Shown: positions 22,011 through 33,780 of the stretch, in pieces | Layout: the number at the start of each line of letters is the position of its first letter | Position numbering within the stretch: position 1 is the stretch's first letter | Origin: Prunella strophiata | Taxonomy: Eukaryota > Chordata > Aves > Passeriformes > Prunellidae | Length of the DNA: 64,000 nt | Assembly: GCA_036583965.1 (NCBI GenBank) | Contig: JAZBQD010000027.1 | Span: 10,207,187 to 10,271,186, forward strand | Direction: 5' to 3' | The notes under the pieces: model-generated | Database searches by the model: none | What the model saw: the letters and a program-made list of their open reading frames with translations, nothing else | Told to the model about the DNA's origin: nothing | Program-made: the position numbers and the translations under genes

Positions 22011-25000
22011 GGGAGGGAATTCCCTGCTCCCCACTGGCATAGCGGACAGGCTCCTGCCAGGATGGGATACCGGATGCTGCAACCTGGGGCTAAGCAGGGT
22101 CTTGAGCCCTGCAAGTGGCCTAAATGCACACGTGAAGTTCATTGATAGTTATGTCCTGGCTTTGCATTTGGTTCGACATGAAAACAACTCTTCTGCCAGG
22201 GTCTGGGTGGGAAGGAGAAGAACCCACCAAAGGAAGGTGACCCACAGCAGGGGCAGGAGGCATGGAAGAAGGAAACAGTCAATAGTGCAGGCTGACTGCT
22301 TCAGAAACAGATCTGGATATTGTAAAGACAGCAAAGGTGGGAACAGACTGCAGCAGACTCTCAAACCAGTGCAACCAAGGAGAAAGTCCATGGAAGCACC
22401 ACAGAAGGCACCAGGCAATGACCCTGCCTCTCTGTCCTTCACCACAGCTGGAACCTGAAGAACATTGAGTCTGAACACAAAATGATTGTGGGTACTCAAC
22501 CATGGCACTCTGCACTCTGGGGTTAAGAAAGACTGGAGCAGTGAGACAGGGTCAGCCCACTGCAGCCCCATACACCTGGCAAGGTCAGCAGCATCCTCAG
22601 GGGCTGCAAGAAAGCTGGGATGCACACTTTGTGTAGTGCCAGCTCCATTATCCTTGGCTCCTCTTGGGCTTCAGCTTCTGTGCCATGGCTGACCAGAGGA
22701 AGGCAGAGTCCCAGCCTCCATGTGCACATACCACCAGAAACTACACTGGGGCCCACCAAAACCCTCCCAAGGAGGAATAATGATGGTACTTGGACAGCAG
22801 AAAAGCCACAGGAGCACCGCTGGACAACAAGACAGAAGCAGGCAACTTCCAGTTGGGGGAACTTTACCTTAGGTTTTGCCATGCAGCCAGGGGATTTCAG
22901 CTGAAGCCTATTAGTGAGTGGCACAAGGGCTGGAGGGGAATAACCCCAAACTGTCAACTGCAGAGCACTGGGACTTGCTGGAGTACTGAGCTCTGCTCAC
23001 CATTGCAGGTAAGGTGCTGGATTAAACAGATCGCTAATTTGCTTCCCAGCAGGACAAATCCCACAGCAATTCTCCTGAAAGAAGAGCTGAAAATGGCCAC
23101 AGGGGTAGGCCTGGCCAGCTGCTGGGCTGACAGGATAGTGTGGATTTCTACAGGCTATGTGAAGGGTGCAAGGTCCAAACCAGGGACTTTTCTGAATGGA
23201 GATATATTGAAGTCTGGCAGGGACAAGGGGGACAAGTGCCATCACCACCTCTCAGCTGCACAGTAAGAAGGACTACGTGATCACAGGGCCATGTTTGGGG
23301 GTGCTTGGTCCCATAAAAGTTCCAGAAGGCAAGCGTGGTGCTGGTGTCTTGAGGCTTGGTCAGCCCTCCTATGGGCAATGACACATAGATAACATCTTCA
23401 CGGAAAATTCAGCTCCCAGGCAGTGGAACAGCCAAGATTGTTACTCCAGGTCAGGGTGCTGCCCTCCTCCCTACCAGTACTAGCAGCAGATCCATGATCA
23501 GATTTAAGCTCCTGGGTCTGCATCCACATCCTAGCTTAGCCAGCACCTCTGAACCTTCTGCATGCAGGGACAATTAACAGCAGTCCAGCCCTGGTGATGG
23601 GTACTGCAGAGCCAGAACAAATACCTGGATGACCACCAGCAGCACACCTTACTGCAACCTGCAAATCCCCCAGACCTTTCCTGAAGGCACTAGGGTCTCC
23701 AGGTGGCCCTGCCTGGGGCAGTTGGAGAGCGGAAGGTGCCTGCTCCCCTGTGGCAATGAGAAAACACACCGGTGTGGGGGCAGAGCACGTGCCCCTCGGC
23801 CAAGCATGGAATGGCCATTACAGGACCACTTCTTGCGGCACCACGAGTCATTAAAGCCAAGAGCGCTTGGGGAATCATCAGCACCAGCCAAACGACTTCC
23901 CCAGATGTGGCTCATTCTCAGGATGTGGGAGCCCCTATGGACACCCACCTCTGATCCCAGCTCCTCCAGACAAAACATTCCCAGCGTTGGAGTATCCACC
24001 CAGCACCCCACTCGCAGGAGCTTTCTAGGCCATTTAGCAGGAGGCACTGTTTTGTTTTGAACAGATGTTGCCTTCCCCCTGCCCCCCAAGGTCCCCAGCA
24101 GCTCTGCAGCCTTTGAGCTGGGAAGGCAAACGAGTTTTGCACACTTGTTTAAGGTCAGTCAGGTGCATGCGCACAGGCACACATTCTCACACACATGAGC
24201 TCGATAGTGGGGTGAGCAGAGAGGTACCTCAGACTAAAGCAAAGCAAGCACTGGGAACAGTTACAGCTATGCTCAGCCTTTAGTGTTAAAAGGACTTCTC
24301 TTCCCCATAATCAGCCAGCAGTACAAGGTGCTGGGACTTTGCACTACCATCTCTCAGCTGGAGTTAAGCAAATTCTCTATCCTCTCTGGTAGATGTGGGG
24401 AGCTGAGACAGCTGCAGGAGTTGAGCCAAGGTAAGACCTTCTCCAGGCAGACCACAACAGTGGGTGATCTGTGTGGGCCTGGTGGATCAGCATAGAGCTT
24501 CTGTGTCATGACTGTCATTTGACTTCAGTGAAGAACAGACAACTGCTCACAGCTTAGAGGATAGATGAATTTATTTATTCTCAAAACGGCACACCAGAGT
24601 GGGCCACCTGAAGCCTGCAAATTCACCAAGTGCCCAGTGAGCCCAGGTTACTCTCCAGGACCATGGCCACATGACTTCCAACCCAGCTACAAAGGGAATG
24701 GTGCTTGCTGAGATTAGTTTTTTCTCTGCTCAATCTGGTCCAAATTACTATTGATCCCTTAACATGGTGGTGTAACAACAGCCCTAAGGCATTTTTACTG
24801 AGAGATCCCATTTTAAGCTCTTTGTCTCTTTCAAACTGTACTACTGCAAAACTACTGGTTTAATTTTGGTCAGAGCCAGGGCAAGATGTGTACAAGCTCC
24901 CTTTGGCCATTCCCATGGGATAAATGTACCTGCTGTGCATCCAGGCTGCCCTCTTGGGGTCAATCCTTGAAGAATATTGTCCAACTTCTGTTGGGTGATG

Positions 25001-26389
25001 GACATGGTAAGCCTTGAGATGATTTACTATTTACATTTAGAGGTCCTAAAGACAGGTGAGTGAAAGAATTGGGACCTCTTCAACAAACCAACCTGCAGAC
25101 CTCCATTCTAACTGAACACCTTTTGTTCATAAGACCAGCAGCCCTTTGTGCTAAGTCCAGCTTAAAGACAGAGAAATTTGTCACTCAATGCTCTCTAGAA
25201 ACATCTCTGTATCTTCTAGAATAGCTTTGTGATCCCAATTGCAGTAATGCACTTTGTCACTGAGCTGGCACAACCACATGTGGTGCACTTGCTTCTTGAA
25301 GGCGTCTGCAGGGTCTTGTACAAGTCTGAGTCCCTGCCACCAGCAGTGAATATGGAATTTCACAGAAACACACAAATGCTTTTGGTGCCACACTTCCAAG
25401 CTTCTGTTTGCAGTCACAGCTCTGGTCCTGTGGCCCCTTTCTGGCTAAGTGTGCAATCCCCTGGTATAGAGTCTTTCATCAGCACACGCTATTCCTTTGC
25501 TATTCCAATGAAAAAGCTGACTGAGATGAGTTGAGCAAGAAAATGTGCATGGAAGTTGCAATAGAAGAGAAGACCTGGGTGATATTTGGGGACATCAAGC
25601 TGGAGCATGGTAGAGGACATCAAGCTGGACTTCAGCTTGCACTGTGAATGGCAACAAAAAACCTGCAGTGTGGTCCAAGCTGCAAAGGGATCAGAGCTTG
25701 GACCAGCATTTTACTTTGGCTAGTGCTGACACGGCCTCGTTGGAGAAGGGACATTGTCCCCAAGTACCACAGTGCTGGAGTGAGGAAGAGATGACCTGGA
25801 CTGAAGCAGCAAGAGATCCTGGGAGGTAATCAAGGAGCTGTCTAGGGGTGGGAGAAACTGTGGCTACACTCAGGGAAGGAGGTTCAAAGGGTATGAGGCT
25901 GGGTGAGATATTGTGGACCTCTGCTGTCTGCATACCAGAGTAAACATCAAAGGAAGCACAGTGGGCCGAGGCCAAGAAGACGGCAGAGCAGCTCCGGACA
26001 CAGGGCTGCCCTTCCCTGGATGTACATTCTTTCTCACTGTACATCCTTTACACATCTACCCTTCTTGCTGGATGTATATCCTTCTCACCATCCTCTGCTT
26101 GTGTGGGCTTTTACAAGAGAGCGAGGCTTTTAGGGGCTCTTCAAGCCCCTACAAGTGGAGGTGGAGAAAGGTAGAAGGGATCTCACTCCATGGTGTGCAA
26201 GGCAACAAGAAAGACTCCCCTGCCCATAGCCCCACCACAGTGCCCCATAGCACTTTTCTGCTCTGGCATCTGTGCCCCACCGTGCTCCCTGCTTTCTGTG
26301 CCACCAGCCTGGGCATGGCCGAGCCTCAGAGAGATCTCAGTGGGGTCCCCACATCCCACTTCTCCTGAAGGAGACTACAGCTGTGCTGG
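22011..26389. other. Plain non-coding DNA, 4.4 kb
   Basis: The longest element-free stretch in the left half. ORFs up to 158 codons occur in several frames without recognisable domains. Isolated splice-like motifs occur (CATTGCAG/GTAAGG at about 23008, CCAAG/GTAAGA at about 24431) but lack credible partner sites or coding context. A small direct repeat, GACATCAAGCTGGA, occurs at 25591-25604 and 25616-25629. A 78-codon minus-strand ORF (25181-25417) is unusually rich in Trp, His and Cys but unrecognised. Confidence 0.55.
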
Positions 26390-26830
26390 CTTTCAGCATC
26401 TGACCCAGAGCTTTAAAAACCTGGGCGCTGCGCAGAGGGCTCTCTTGTTCAGGGACCCGCATTCTGACTTTGATTAAGTGATGGACATGAAAACACACAG
26501 ACACACAAACACAGTGCAAGGCAATGTCCCCAGAGGAATGGGAAAAAAGGAGAGATAAAAACCAAACAGCCGTTTTCACCCCCCAAACCGTATAATTTTG
26601 TGTAAATTTTTACTTTAAACATCTCTTTTTTTCCTGAGCTGTGATATAGGCCCTGTCAAAACCAGGGCCAATTACTGCCATTAGGTTCCCATTATGTCAC
26701 TGCTTCTCCCCCCATTATGAAGGTCTTCGGCACACAGAGCTATAATCTTCACTCACTCTCGCTCCATCACTCCCAGAAGGAACAAAATTGTTTAAAAAAA
26801 ATAAAGCCTTTATTTTGCCCCTGTCAGCTC
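26390..26830. promoter_or_regulatory. Strong candidate conserved noncoding element
   Basis: Motif-dense, repeat-free block: CAGAGCTTTAAAAACC, TGACTTTGATTAAGTGATGG (26465-26484; TCF/LEF and homeodomain-like), GAGATAAAAACCAAAC, CCGTATAATTTTGTG, GGGCCAATTACTGCCATTAGG (about 26665-26687), CCATTATGTCAC, CCCATTATGAAGG and AAAATAAAGCCTTTATTTTG (about 26798-26817). The last is an inverted repeat, AATAAAGGCTTTATT-like, around AAAGCCTTT. No coding signal. Confidence 0.5.
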
Positions 26831-28540
26831 TGAAAAGGAAGGAAGGGAAAAAGAGAAAGAAACTGGTAAAGTTTTTAACTGTGAGGTTGCCAAAAGAATC
26901 AAGAGAAAGCGTTCAGCACAGCCAAGGCATAGGAATTGGGGGCTGGCAGGAGTACTCTGCAGGATCACCCCACAAGTCACTCTCCTTAACCCTCACAGGG
27001 GAGATATTTTCTTCCCTTCACCTCTGCCAAAGCAGACCTGTGGTGAGCCTGACACTGCCCCTGGGAATGGAGAACACAGAGAATGACTGTTGGGAGCAGC
27101 ACACAAGACGAAATTCGTGTTCCACATCACACTCCCCATGCCATGGCTTACAGCAATTTGCTGCTAAAGCAGCCACTCCATCTGCTTCCAAATACCAACC
27201 AGCCTCTTCACCCAAAGTGCTGGCATTGAGCCTGGAAGTGATCTGAGAACATCCTCAGAGGTACATGGATCTGACATCTGCTGCCATCAAGGCAGAGCCT
27301 GCAGGATCATGCCCAAGAAGGATGACTAGCTGAGGAGAGCTGAGGTGACCAGGCTTCTGACTCCTCAGGGATGAGAGTACACAAGACCATGCACACATCT
27401 GAGAGGAGAGCTCAGCAAGGATGTCACACAGCTCATGAAGCATGATGAGGGACAGGTGCTTGAGAGGGCTGCTCACTTGTCAAATAAGAGCAGCCCTGGT
27501 CCAGGAAGCTCAGGAGACTGTATTATCCCAAACACATTCACACTTGGACACAACTAGACAAGACCACATGCCTGGACATCAGAGGAGGGCTACTAGGCAT
27601 ATTCTCAAAACTCTGCTGGTGCTTTTCGAGTCCAGCTCTTCCCTGGGATGCTGAGAGAGGGAGAGAGCAGTGTCTGCAGTTGTCTGCAGTGGGTGATTCC
27701 AGGGTGAGCAGTAAGAAGCCCTGCCCCATCACACCCATCATCACATCTCCAAACACCCTGTGTGTTCCTTGGTGCTGTTCACTGTTTTTTCTTGAACCCA
27801 CTATCCTGCATTTTGTGTGAGGTTCATGTGAAAACCAAGGAATGGATCTACTCTAGTTTGCTACGAGAGCTGGATATGGTCAGCTCCAATAAAATGAACT
27901 AGAGACCCTGAAATGCAATACCCAATCCACCTCCCTCAGATGCCAGTTAATTCAGTCCTAGGGCTCTATTTTGGTCAAGGCTAGAGGTAGAAGCAACATG
28001 GGAATCTGATGAGGTATCAAATAACAGCAGAAACTCAGACCAAAGCATCCAGAGAGAGCCTGTACTCAAACTGCATGGAGCCCACAGCCCCAGGATGTGA
28101 GGAAGGAGCACATGTCCCTTCCAACCAGCTGCACTTCTCTGGGCCCTTGCTCATATGCAGTTCCCCAGACACTGACAACAAACCTCCCAAACCTTTCTCT
28201 GTGCTCCCTCATATCCTTGCTACTGTATCCACTGAAAAGGCAACACCTCCCCTCCCATATCAGAGTCCTCTCCTCCTGTGGCTCCCGCACCCCTCTCTGG
28301 GGACCCCCTGCAGATGACAGCATCTGGCAACTCTTGGAGCCACAGAGAAGGGGCACAATTTGCCCCTAAACAAAGAAACATCAACTCTGCTAAAGCGATT
28401 TCCACCCTCAGTGAGACCTCACAGAGCCATCCTCCTTCTGAATGCAAAGGTCTCGCCCATTCCTCTGCGGAGAGGGGGAGGGAAAGAAAGGGAAAAGCAA
28501 AAGAAAAGGCGTGGGGGGGCCGGAGAGGGACACAGTGACA
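26831..28540. other. Non-coding DNA, no gene recognised
   Basis: Short ORFs only. A small direct repeat, GTCTGCAGTTGTCTGCAGT, lies near 27672-27690. A purine-rich run (about 28468-28530) ends in GTGGGGGGGCCGG. Confidence 0.55.
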
Positions 28541-28780
28541 GACACTTTGGCTTCCCTGAGCTAAAGGCTGAGCCAGTGCAATGAAAGCGCTCAACAGCGG
28601 CCCACTGAGCTGTCACTTATGTGAGTCTGTGTGTGAGACACAGAAGAAGGGCTGCGCCCGCCAATTGCCCCGCTTTCCACCAGCCCCCTTTTGTTTTTGT
28701 TTAAATCAAATCAAGGGTCGCTTTAAGATGTGCAGCAAAGCAATTTGCTGAGTATTCTTCCCCCCTGTCATGCCAGCAGC
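28541..28780. promoter_or_regulatory. Candidate conserved noncoding element with paired TCF-like sites
   Basis: Contains GCAATGAAAGCGCTCAACAGCGG, GAGCTGTCACTTATGTGAG (TGTCA and an imperfect palindrome), CGCCAATTGCCCCGC (CCAAT core), and a CTTTTGTTTTTGTTTAAATC run followed by ATCAAA (28705-28710) overlapping ATCAAG (28710-28715), both TCF/LEF-like. Then CGCTTTAAGATG and GCAATTTGCTGAG. No repeats. Confidence 0.4.
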
Positions 28781-30890
28781 AGCCCCTGGTAACTGGGAAG
28801 CTGCCCACATGGAGGGGGAGACCCTCTGGCTGACTTGCCTGAGAGGGCTCAGGGTGAAGGGCGCGGGGCCCTGGGGCGCTGCTGCCGGGGCTGCACTCCC
28901 TGCTGGTCTGCCAGCCTCGGAAGTGACAAGCTCTAGCTGCAATGGGGGACTCAAGGGGACCCACAATCCTCAGCAACCTCCTCTTCTCGCTGCACAAGTC
29001 AGTGGATTGAGGACATTGGCTTGGCGGGGTATATTTTTTGCTTTGTCTGGGCCTACCCAGCTGCATCATGCAGGCCTGAGGCAGAGGTGCACAGGCTGCA
29101 GAGCTGTGGCTCTGCTGTCACCCACAGTCCCCTTGTCCCAGCTCCCTCAGAGTGGGACAGAGCAGCCTGGGTCCAGGAACCACCTGAATTTGCTCTGGTG
29201 GGAAGCAAAGGTCCTCCCTCCCTCCCTGTCCTTCAGCCAAAAAAGCTGTAGAGGGAATCCTGGAGTGTTCAATTGCCAAGGACAACAGCTGGGCCCAGGT
29301 TCTGCACCCCACCCCTCTGCCACCTCCATGCCCCCAGTGTGAGCTCTGGGAGGGGAAGCAGGCATGGGGTCACCCTCATGGGTCTTTCCCTAAGAACAAT
29401 GCTGGGGAAAAGTTGCTGCTGCTGTGGTACAAGTGCAGGAGAGAACTTGCTGAGGAGGAAGGCTGAGGAGGAGGAGGAGGGTGTAGAGCTGGGAGGGCTC
29501 TGGGAAGTTGCTGCATGCCTGAAGGGTGAAGCAAGAGATGAGCTGGAGGAGCAAGATGCTGGGAGACTGCCTCTATGTGTGCACAGCACACAGGTTAAAA
29601 GAATTCAAGTTCCCAGAACCAGAAGAGATGCAAGTGAGGGAATGTGGGAGTGACAGGACTGGATAGCCTCCTCAGCTCCACTGAAAACAGGGAGCAGCCT
29701 GGATTTCCAGCTTATGGACCAGACTCTGCCATGATGCTGGTTACCTGGTTACTCTGGGAAGTCCTTTGGCTGCCTTGTGCTTTATTTCTCCTTCAAAATA
29801 AAGTACTAATGAGGTTCATCTTCCTAGTGAAGTATCGACAGTCCTTTGGATTTAAAGGGAGCTTTTAAGAAAAAAAAGTATGAGGATTATCACAACTGCT
29901 ATTCCAGAGGACTGGAGGGCAAAACATTGGTTATGTCTCTAATAGAGGCCAAAAGACACCCATGGGGATTACAGATGAGCAAAGCCCCATTTCAGTGTCC
30001 AGCAGCTTGCTGGAAACAGTTCCCAAACTAAGGACTGTGTTCAGATGGCCACAATTTAAGAAACCCTTCACAGGAAGCCTCCTCCAAAGGCAAATACTCT
30101 CAGCTCAATGACTGGCTGACAACTCTTTTGGGCTTTCTAAATGTACATAAAACGGCCAGAGTCATCAGCAGGAAAAAAGCAGGATTCTCCCCAAAAAGCC
30201 ATGGTAACATAAGCTGGGTGACCCACACATGTACCAGTAGCAGGGATGCCAACTCTGCTGCAAACAGAAATGTTCACATGAACCATAGCCACCATCCAAA
30301 ATTGGGAGTAATCTTTTCCCCAAAAAGAATGAAATTATCTTTTCTGTAGAGGAGAAGTAGAAATGGTCACAAAGGGCATATGAAAGAGGGAGCAGGAGTA
30401 GTTTTATTAAAATAACACCTAACACCTTTTCCTCTGGTAAAGGAAGAAGGGAAATAAATAAAAAATATGAATGGCAAAAACCCCTTACCACTGATAAAAA
30501 GGCAATAGTTATAGACAACGCAGAGTTAATCCCTGCAATCCCTTGCTGCAAGGCTGAGGCTACAATCCAAGAGAGGAAAAACCCCACTTAAACAGGATAA
30601 TGGAAACATCCTGGGTTATAGCAACAAGAGTAAACAAAAACTGTCAGTGTCATTTTTTAAAGGAGTACATACGCTTTCAACCAAGTAAGAAAAAGTTCCC
30701 CTGTGGTCCATTTATTCCAAAATTACATGCCCTGCTGAACCATTCTCTACTGCAGCCAGCGTGTCCTGCACCAGACAGGATGCTGGGTTTCATGGACACT
30801 GTCCTGATTTCAGGTGTGTGTTTTCACATGTGCCCTGCCCATGCTGATATCCTCTCCATACCAATAGCTTCCAAGGGGTTAAAATAAAAC
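28781..30890. other. Non-coding DNA, no gene recognised
   Basis: A 190-codon ORF (28770-29342) and its shadows are GC-rich and featureless. AT-rich spots near 29785-29860 and 30100-30500 contain AATAAA motifs but no gene context. Confidence 0.55.
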
Positions 30891-30898
30891 TTCTCCCC

Positions 30899-30921
30899 AA
30901 GAAGAAGAAGAAGAAGAAGAA
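30899..30921. repeat. (AAG)n microsatellite, about 8 units
   Basis: Pure GAA/AAG trinucleotide run with A-rich right flank. Confidence 0.9.
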
Positions 30922-31097
30922 AGAGCCAGAGAGACAAAGTTAATTGAAACTGCTGTTTAATTTTTCAGCTCCACTGGATTACACTGTGGCACAGATGGTT
31001 CATCAAGACAGTCTCTGTCTGTATCACTGTCCGTCCCAGCCTCTCCCCCCATCAGGCAGGAGGGAGGGGGAGGAAAAAAACACAGCAGGCAGTGGCA

Positions 31098-31110
31098 AAA
31101 AAAAAAAAAG
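31098..31110. repeat. Poly(A) tract, 13 bp
   Basis: Uninterrupted A run inside a purine-rich context, at the left edge of a motif-dense block. Confidence 0.8.
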
Positions 31111-31340
31111 CAACTTAACACAAAAGAGCATTCTGTGCAGCTCTTTTCAAGGCGCTGGGACAATGCTCCCAACTTGATCCTTTCATAAAGAAAACGTTTC
31201 GGGGTCAGAAAACAGGACACATTAAGCCCAGAGAAGCACATTGGCCATTTTACCGCTGACTTTCGTGGCTAGCTAGAAGGCTGCACCAGAGTTGGGTTAT
31301 TTTAGTTGTTTTTAAAGGCAACAGCCCTGTAGGAACAATC
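31111..31340. promoter_or_regulatory. Candidate conserved noncoding element
   Basis: Repeat-free block: TTTTCAAGGCGC, GATCCTTTCATAAAG, AAAACGTTTCGGGG, GACACATTAAGCCC, GGCCATTTTACCGCTGAC, GGTTATTTTAGTTG, GAACAATCACATTTGG (SOX-like ACAAT). CpGs are retained within AT-rich DNA. No ORF of note. Confidence 0.4.
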
Positions 31341-31429
31341 ACATTTGGGGTTTGGGGCGGCCTCGGCTCCCACCCGCCCACAGCACCCTGTGCTCCAGCA
31401 CAGCTCACCCATCCCTCTCTGCTGAGAAA

Positions 31430-31625
31430 AGTCTAACAGAGATGAAAGGCACTCTCTTTAACTGGATTACCCTTACAAGCAACCAAACCAAAGAGACTAA
31501 AAACCAGCTAATTAAAGCTGTTCAGATACAAAGAGCAAATCCTTCCTCCTGCTCTTCCTTCTCTCGCTCACCCAATTCATTCATATTTCCCCTTATGCCT
31601 TATTAATTCCTCTGTCGCTGCTCTA
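31430..31625. promoter_or_regulatory. Candidate conserved noncoding element
   Basis: CTTTAACTGGATTACCC (OTX-like GGATTA), AACCAAACCAAAGAG, CCAGCTAATTAAAGCTG (about 31502-31518; TAATTA core within an imperfect palindrome AGCTAATTAAAGCT), CCAATTCATTCATATTTCC and GCCTTATTAATTCC. Ends at a GGGTGGGGG run. Confidence 0.4.
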
Positions 31626-31689
31626 GGGGACAGAGGGTGGGGGAAGGAAGGCAGGTGGGGAGTGTGAGAAAGGGGACCAAACCTATCCA

Positions 31690-31940
31690 TGGGTCAGATT
31701 TTCAGCATTGATTTGGCTTTTGCCACAGCTACAATCCATTGATTCTTAAGTTTAAATTGATGATTAGCACTTTCTGAGTGAAATAATTCCTGGATCCCTG
31801 TGAAGAAAAAAAAAACCCAACAGCTTTTTTTTTTTTTTTTTTTTTTTTGTGCAATAATTTGCTCTGCTAATCATATTTTCCAGTGGCCCAACAAAATTAA
31901 AATTCCTTCAATTTAAATTTCAGGTACGCATCCTATCTCT
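31690..31940. promoter_or_regulatory. Candidate conserved noncoding element split by homopolymers
   Basis: CATTGATTTGG, ACAATCCATTGATTC, TTAAATTGATGATTAGC (31748-31775) and GAAATAATTCC lie left of an A10 and a T24 tract. GCAATAATTTGC (itself an inverted repeat, GCAAATTATTGC), GCTAATCAT and ACAAAATTAAAATTCC lie right of it. Repeated GATTG/ATTGAT cores (PBX/PDX-type TGAT) are notable. Confidence 0.4.
31825..31848. repeat. Poly(T) tract, 24 bp
   Basis: Uninterrupted T24, preceded by A10 (31806-31815). No recognisable retroposon body lies beside it. Confidence 0.9.
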
Positions 31941-33475
31941 AGCTAAGGCATGAAGAGAGGGCAGATCAAAAAGTTGGATTTTTGCCCACATGAACTTCTC
32001 AGCAGGTAGCTGTTGCCCTTGGGGTAACAGCCAAATCTTAAATCCAGAGCAAAATTCATACTGAAGCTTTTTTGAAGATGACATCTGCCTGGAGGATATA
32101 TTTTGGTTTAAATTCTCCAAACTAGGTATATAAGGCATAAAGGTCCAATCATAAATTAGAGAGATTCTGAACTTCTCAGAAAACTCCTGATCAAGCATTC
32201 AGAAGAAGGCTGTGGACTCGTTTATAATTGAACCCCATTTTCTGTTTTCCCCTAGTAAAGCAAGAATTTCACTGTCCCCAACAGTGCTAGGAAGGTGTGA
32301 AAAAAGGACTGTTCAACTGCTCTGTACCAGGCCAGCTCCCATCACCCCATTCCATCCTGCCAGCACATACTGCATAACCAGGAAACTGCTGACTTTCCAA
32401 CCAGAGGAGGTTTCTCCATTATGAAGGAGACTCAGGCACTCCAGAGGAGTCCACAAGGCCATGTCAATATGCAATGATTTTTCTACAACCAGAGATCAGA
32501 TGAGAAACTGCATTCTTCACTTCTACCTGCCTCTGACAGATCTCTGTCTCTCTGGTACAGCGCTTTCTGGACTATTATTAAACAGAGACTCAGAATCAGG
32601 CAAATTTGGGCCAGTGGTGGCATTTCACAGCCAGGATAACTGAGGTGAAGGAAAACTAAGCAGCTTTGTCAGGGTCACAGGAGCAGCCCAGAGCCAACTT
32701 GCAGTGCCACGCTGGAACAAGGCTGGCACTTGGTTTAGCCCTCCGCCAAAACAAATTTTAGGGGAAAGCACTTCTGATGGTTTCAAGCCAGGAAAGAGTA
32801 CACAGGTGGGAAAAGAGCTGCATCATCCTCGGGATGGCTGATGCACCAACCACAGCTGCCCTGCTCCAGAAAGCTCCCATTGTCAGCAGTACAACCACAG
32901 CGGCCTTTCGTGGCTAAGAGGAGGGAAAGTGGAGCTTCACCTTAGAAATATCACAAATGAAACCACACATCATGTGCAATTACTTCTAACAGAGTAATTA
33001 TCCTGTACAGCAGGATGACACAAACATACTCCAGGCCCCAGTACCTTGGGAGCTGTGTTTTAAAAGCCCACCTGCTTCTGTGACCTGTTCCCTTCTGTCT
33101 CTTCCTTGGCACACCTGATGCGTGGGCAGCTGCCATGCAGGTGTGGGCACCCAGGAGTATCCTTAGCTGCTGTTCCCATGGGTATTCTTAGCACTGTGGA
33201 AAAGTCATCATTATTTTTGGGTTGGGACATGTGCTTCAGGCTGAAGGACATGGCTGGCTTTGTGTAAGAAGGTACTTTCCACTGTTATATTTTTTTCTTT
33301 GCTTTTGAAGAAGATCTGCCAGCTTCCCACCTCCCATCTCACCTGCCATAAACAGGGTGCCAAGAGGTGGAAGAGTCAGAGCAGCAGAGAGGGAGACGAG
33401 GCTGGAGGGGGAGGGGGAGCAGAGATGACTGGAGGGAGGTCGAGAGAGGAACGAAGAAAGAGGAAAGAAAAGAAA
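31941..33475. other. Non-coding DNA, no gene recognised
   Basis: Short ORFs only. A long purine-rich run (about 33366-33476) of GGAGG/GAAAGA composition precedes the next block and could form a triplex. Nothing else is supported. Confidence 0.55.
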
Positions 33476-33479
33476 AACC

Positions 33480-33780
33480 CAGCAGTGCACCATGTTGCAT
33501 TGTTCACGCTCAGACCTTCAATTTGCTCTCTGCATTCTCCTGCAGCGGGGAGAATGTTACGCTGGCTTAAGAGACAAATCGGACACAAAATAAAGACCAA
33601 GCACTCAGCAGTAAAGCAATTATCGCAACATTTTATGCCGGGCCTGTTCCTTTTGAAGGCAGCCTGGTGCTGCCTGCATGTACCTTAACCCGTTCCTAAT
33701 AACCATAAAGTCACCATTATTTACGGTACAAGACATTAAATAAATAATGAAAAAGCTGCCGGCGACGGAGCGAGGCAAGT
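33480..33780. promoter_or_regulatory. Strong candidate conserved noncoding element
   Basis: Dense HOX/CDX-like cores: TTCAATTTGCTC, GACACAAAATAAAGACC, AAGCAATTATCGC (about 33616-33628), ACATTTTATGCCGG, CCTAATAACCATAAAGTCACC (33696-33716) and CCATTATTTACGG, ending in ACATTAAATAAATAATG. CpGs (ATCGC, GCCGG, TACGG, CGGCGACGGAGCG) persist inside and beside AT-rich cores. A 142-codon ORF runs across the left part but is unrecognised, and its reading frame shows no domain. Confidence 0.5.

Noticed and set aside
22985..23015. Splice donor CATTGCAG/GTAAGG
   Set aside because: Isolated match in plain DNA; such matches are expected by chance in 64 kb.
24376..24436. Mini-exon: acceptor CTCTCTGGTAG, 38 bp, donor CCAAG/GTAAGA
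   Set aside because: Both sites are plausible singly, but the encoded segment is unremarkable and no neighbouring exon was found.
25181..25417. Minus-strand 78-codon ORF rich in Trp, His and Cys
   Set aside because: It looked protein-like at first glance and could be a pseudogene fragment, but I recognise no family, splice site or extension. A protein search would settle it.
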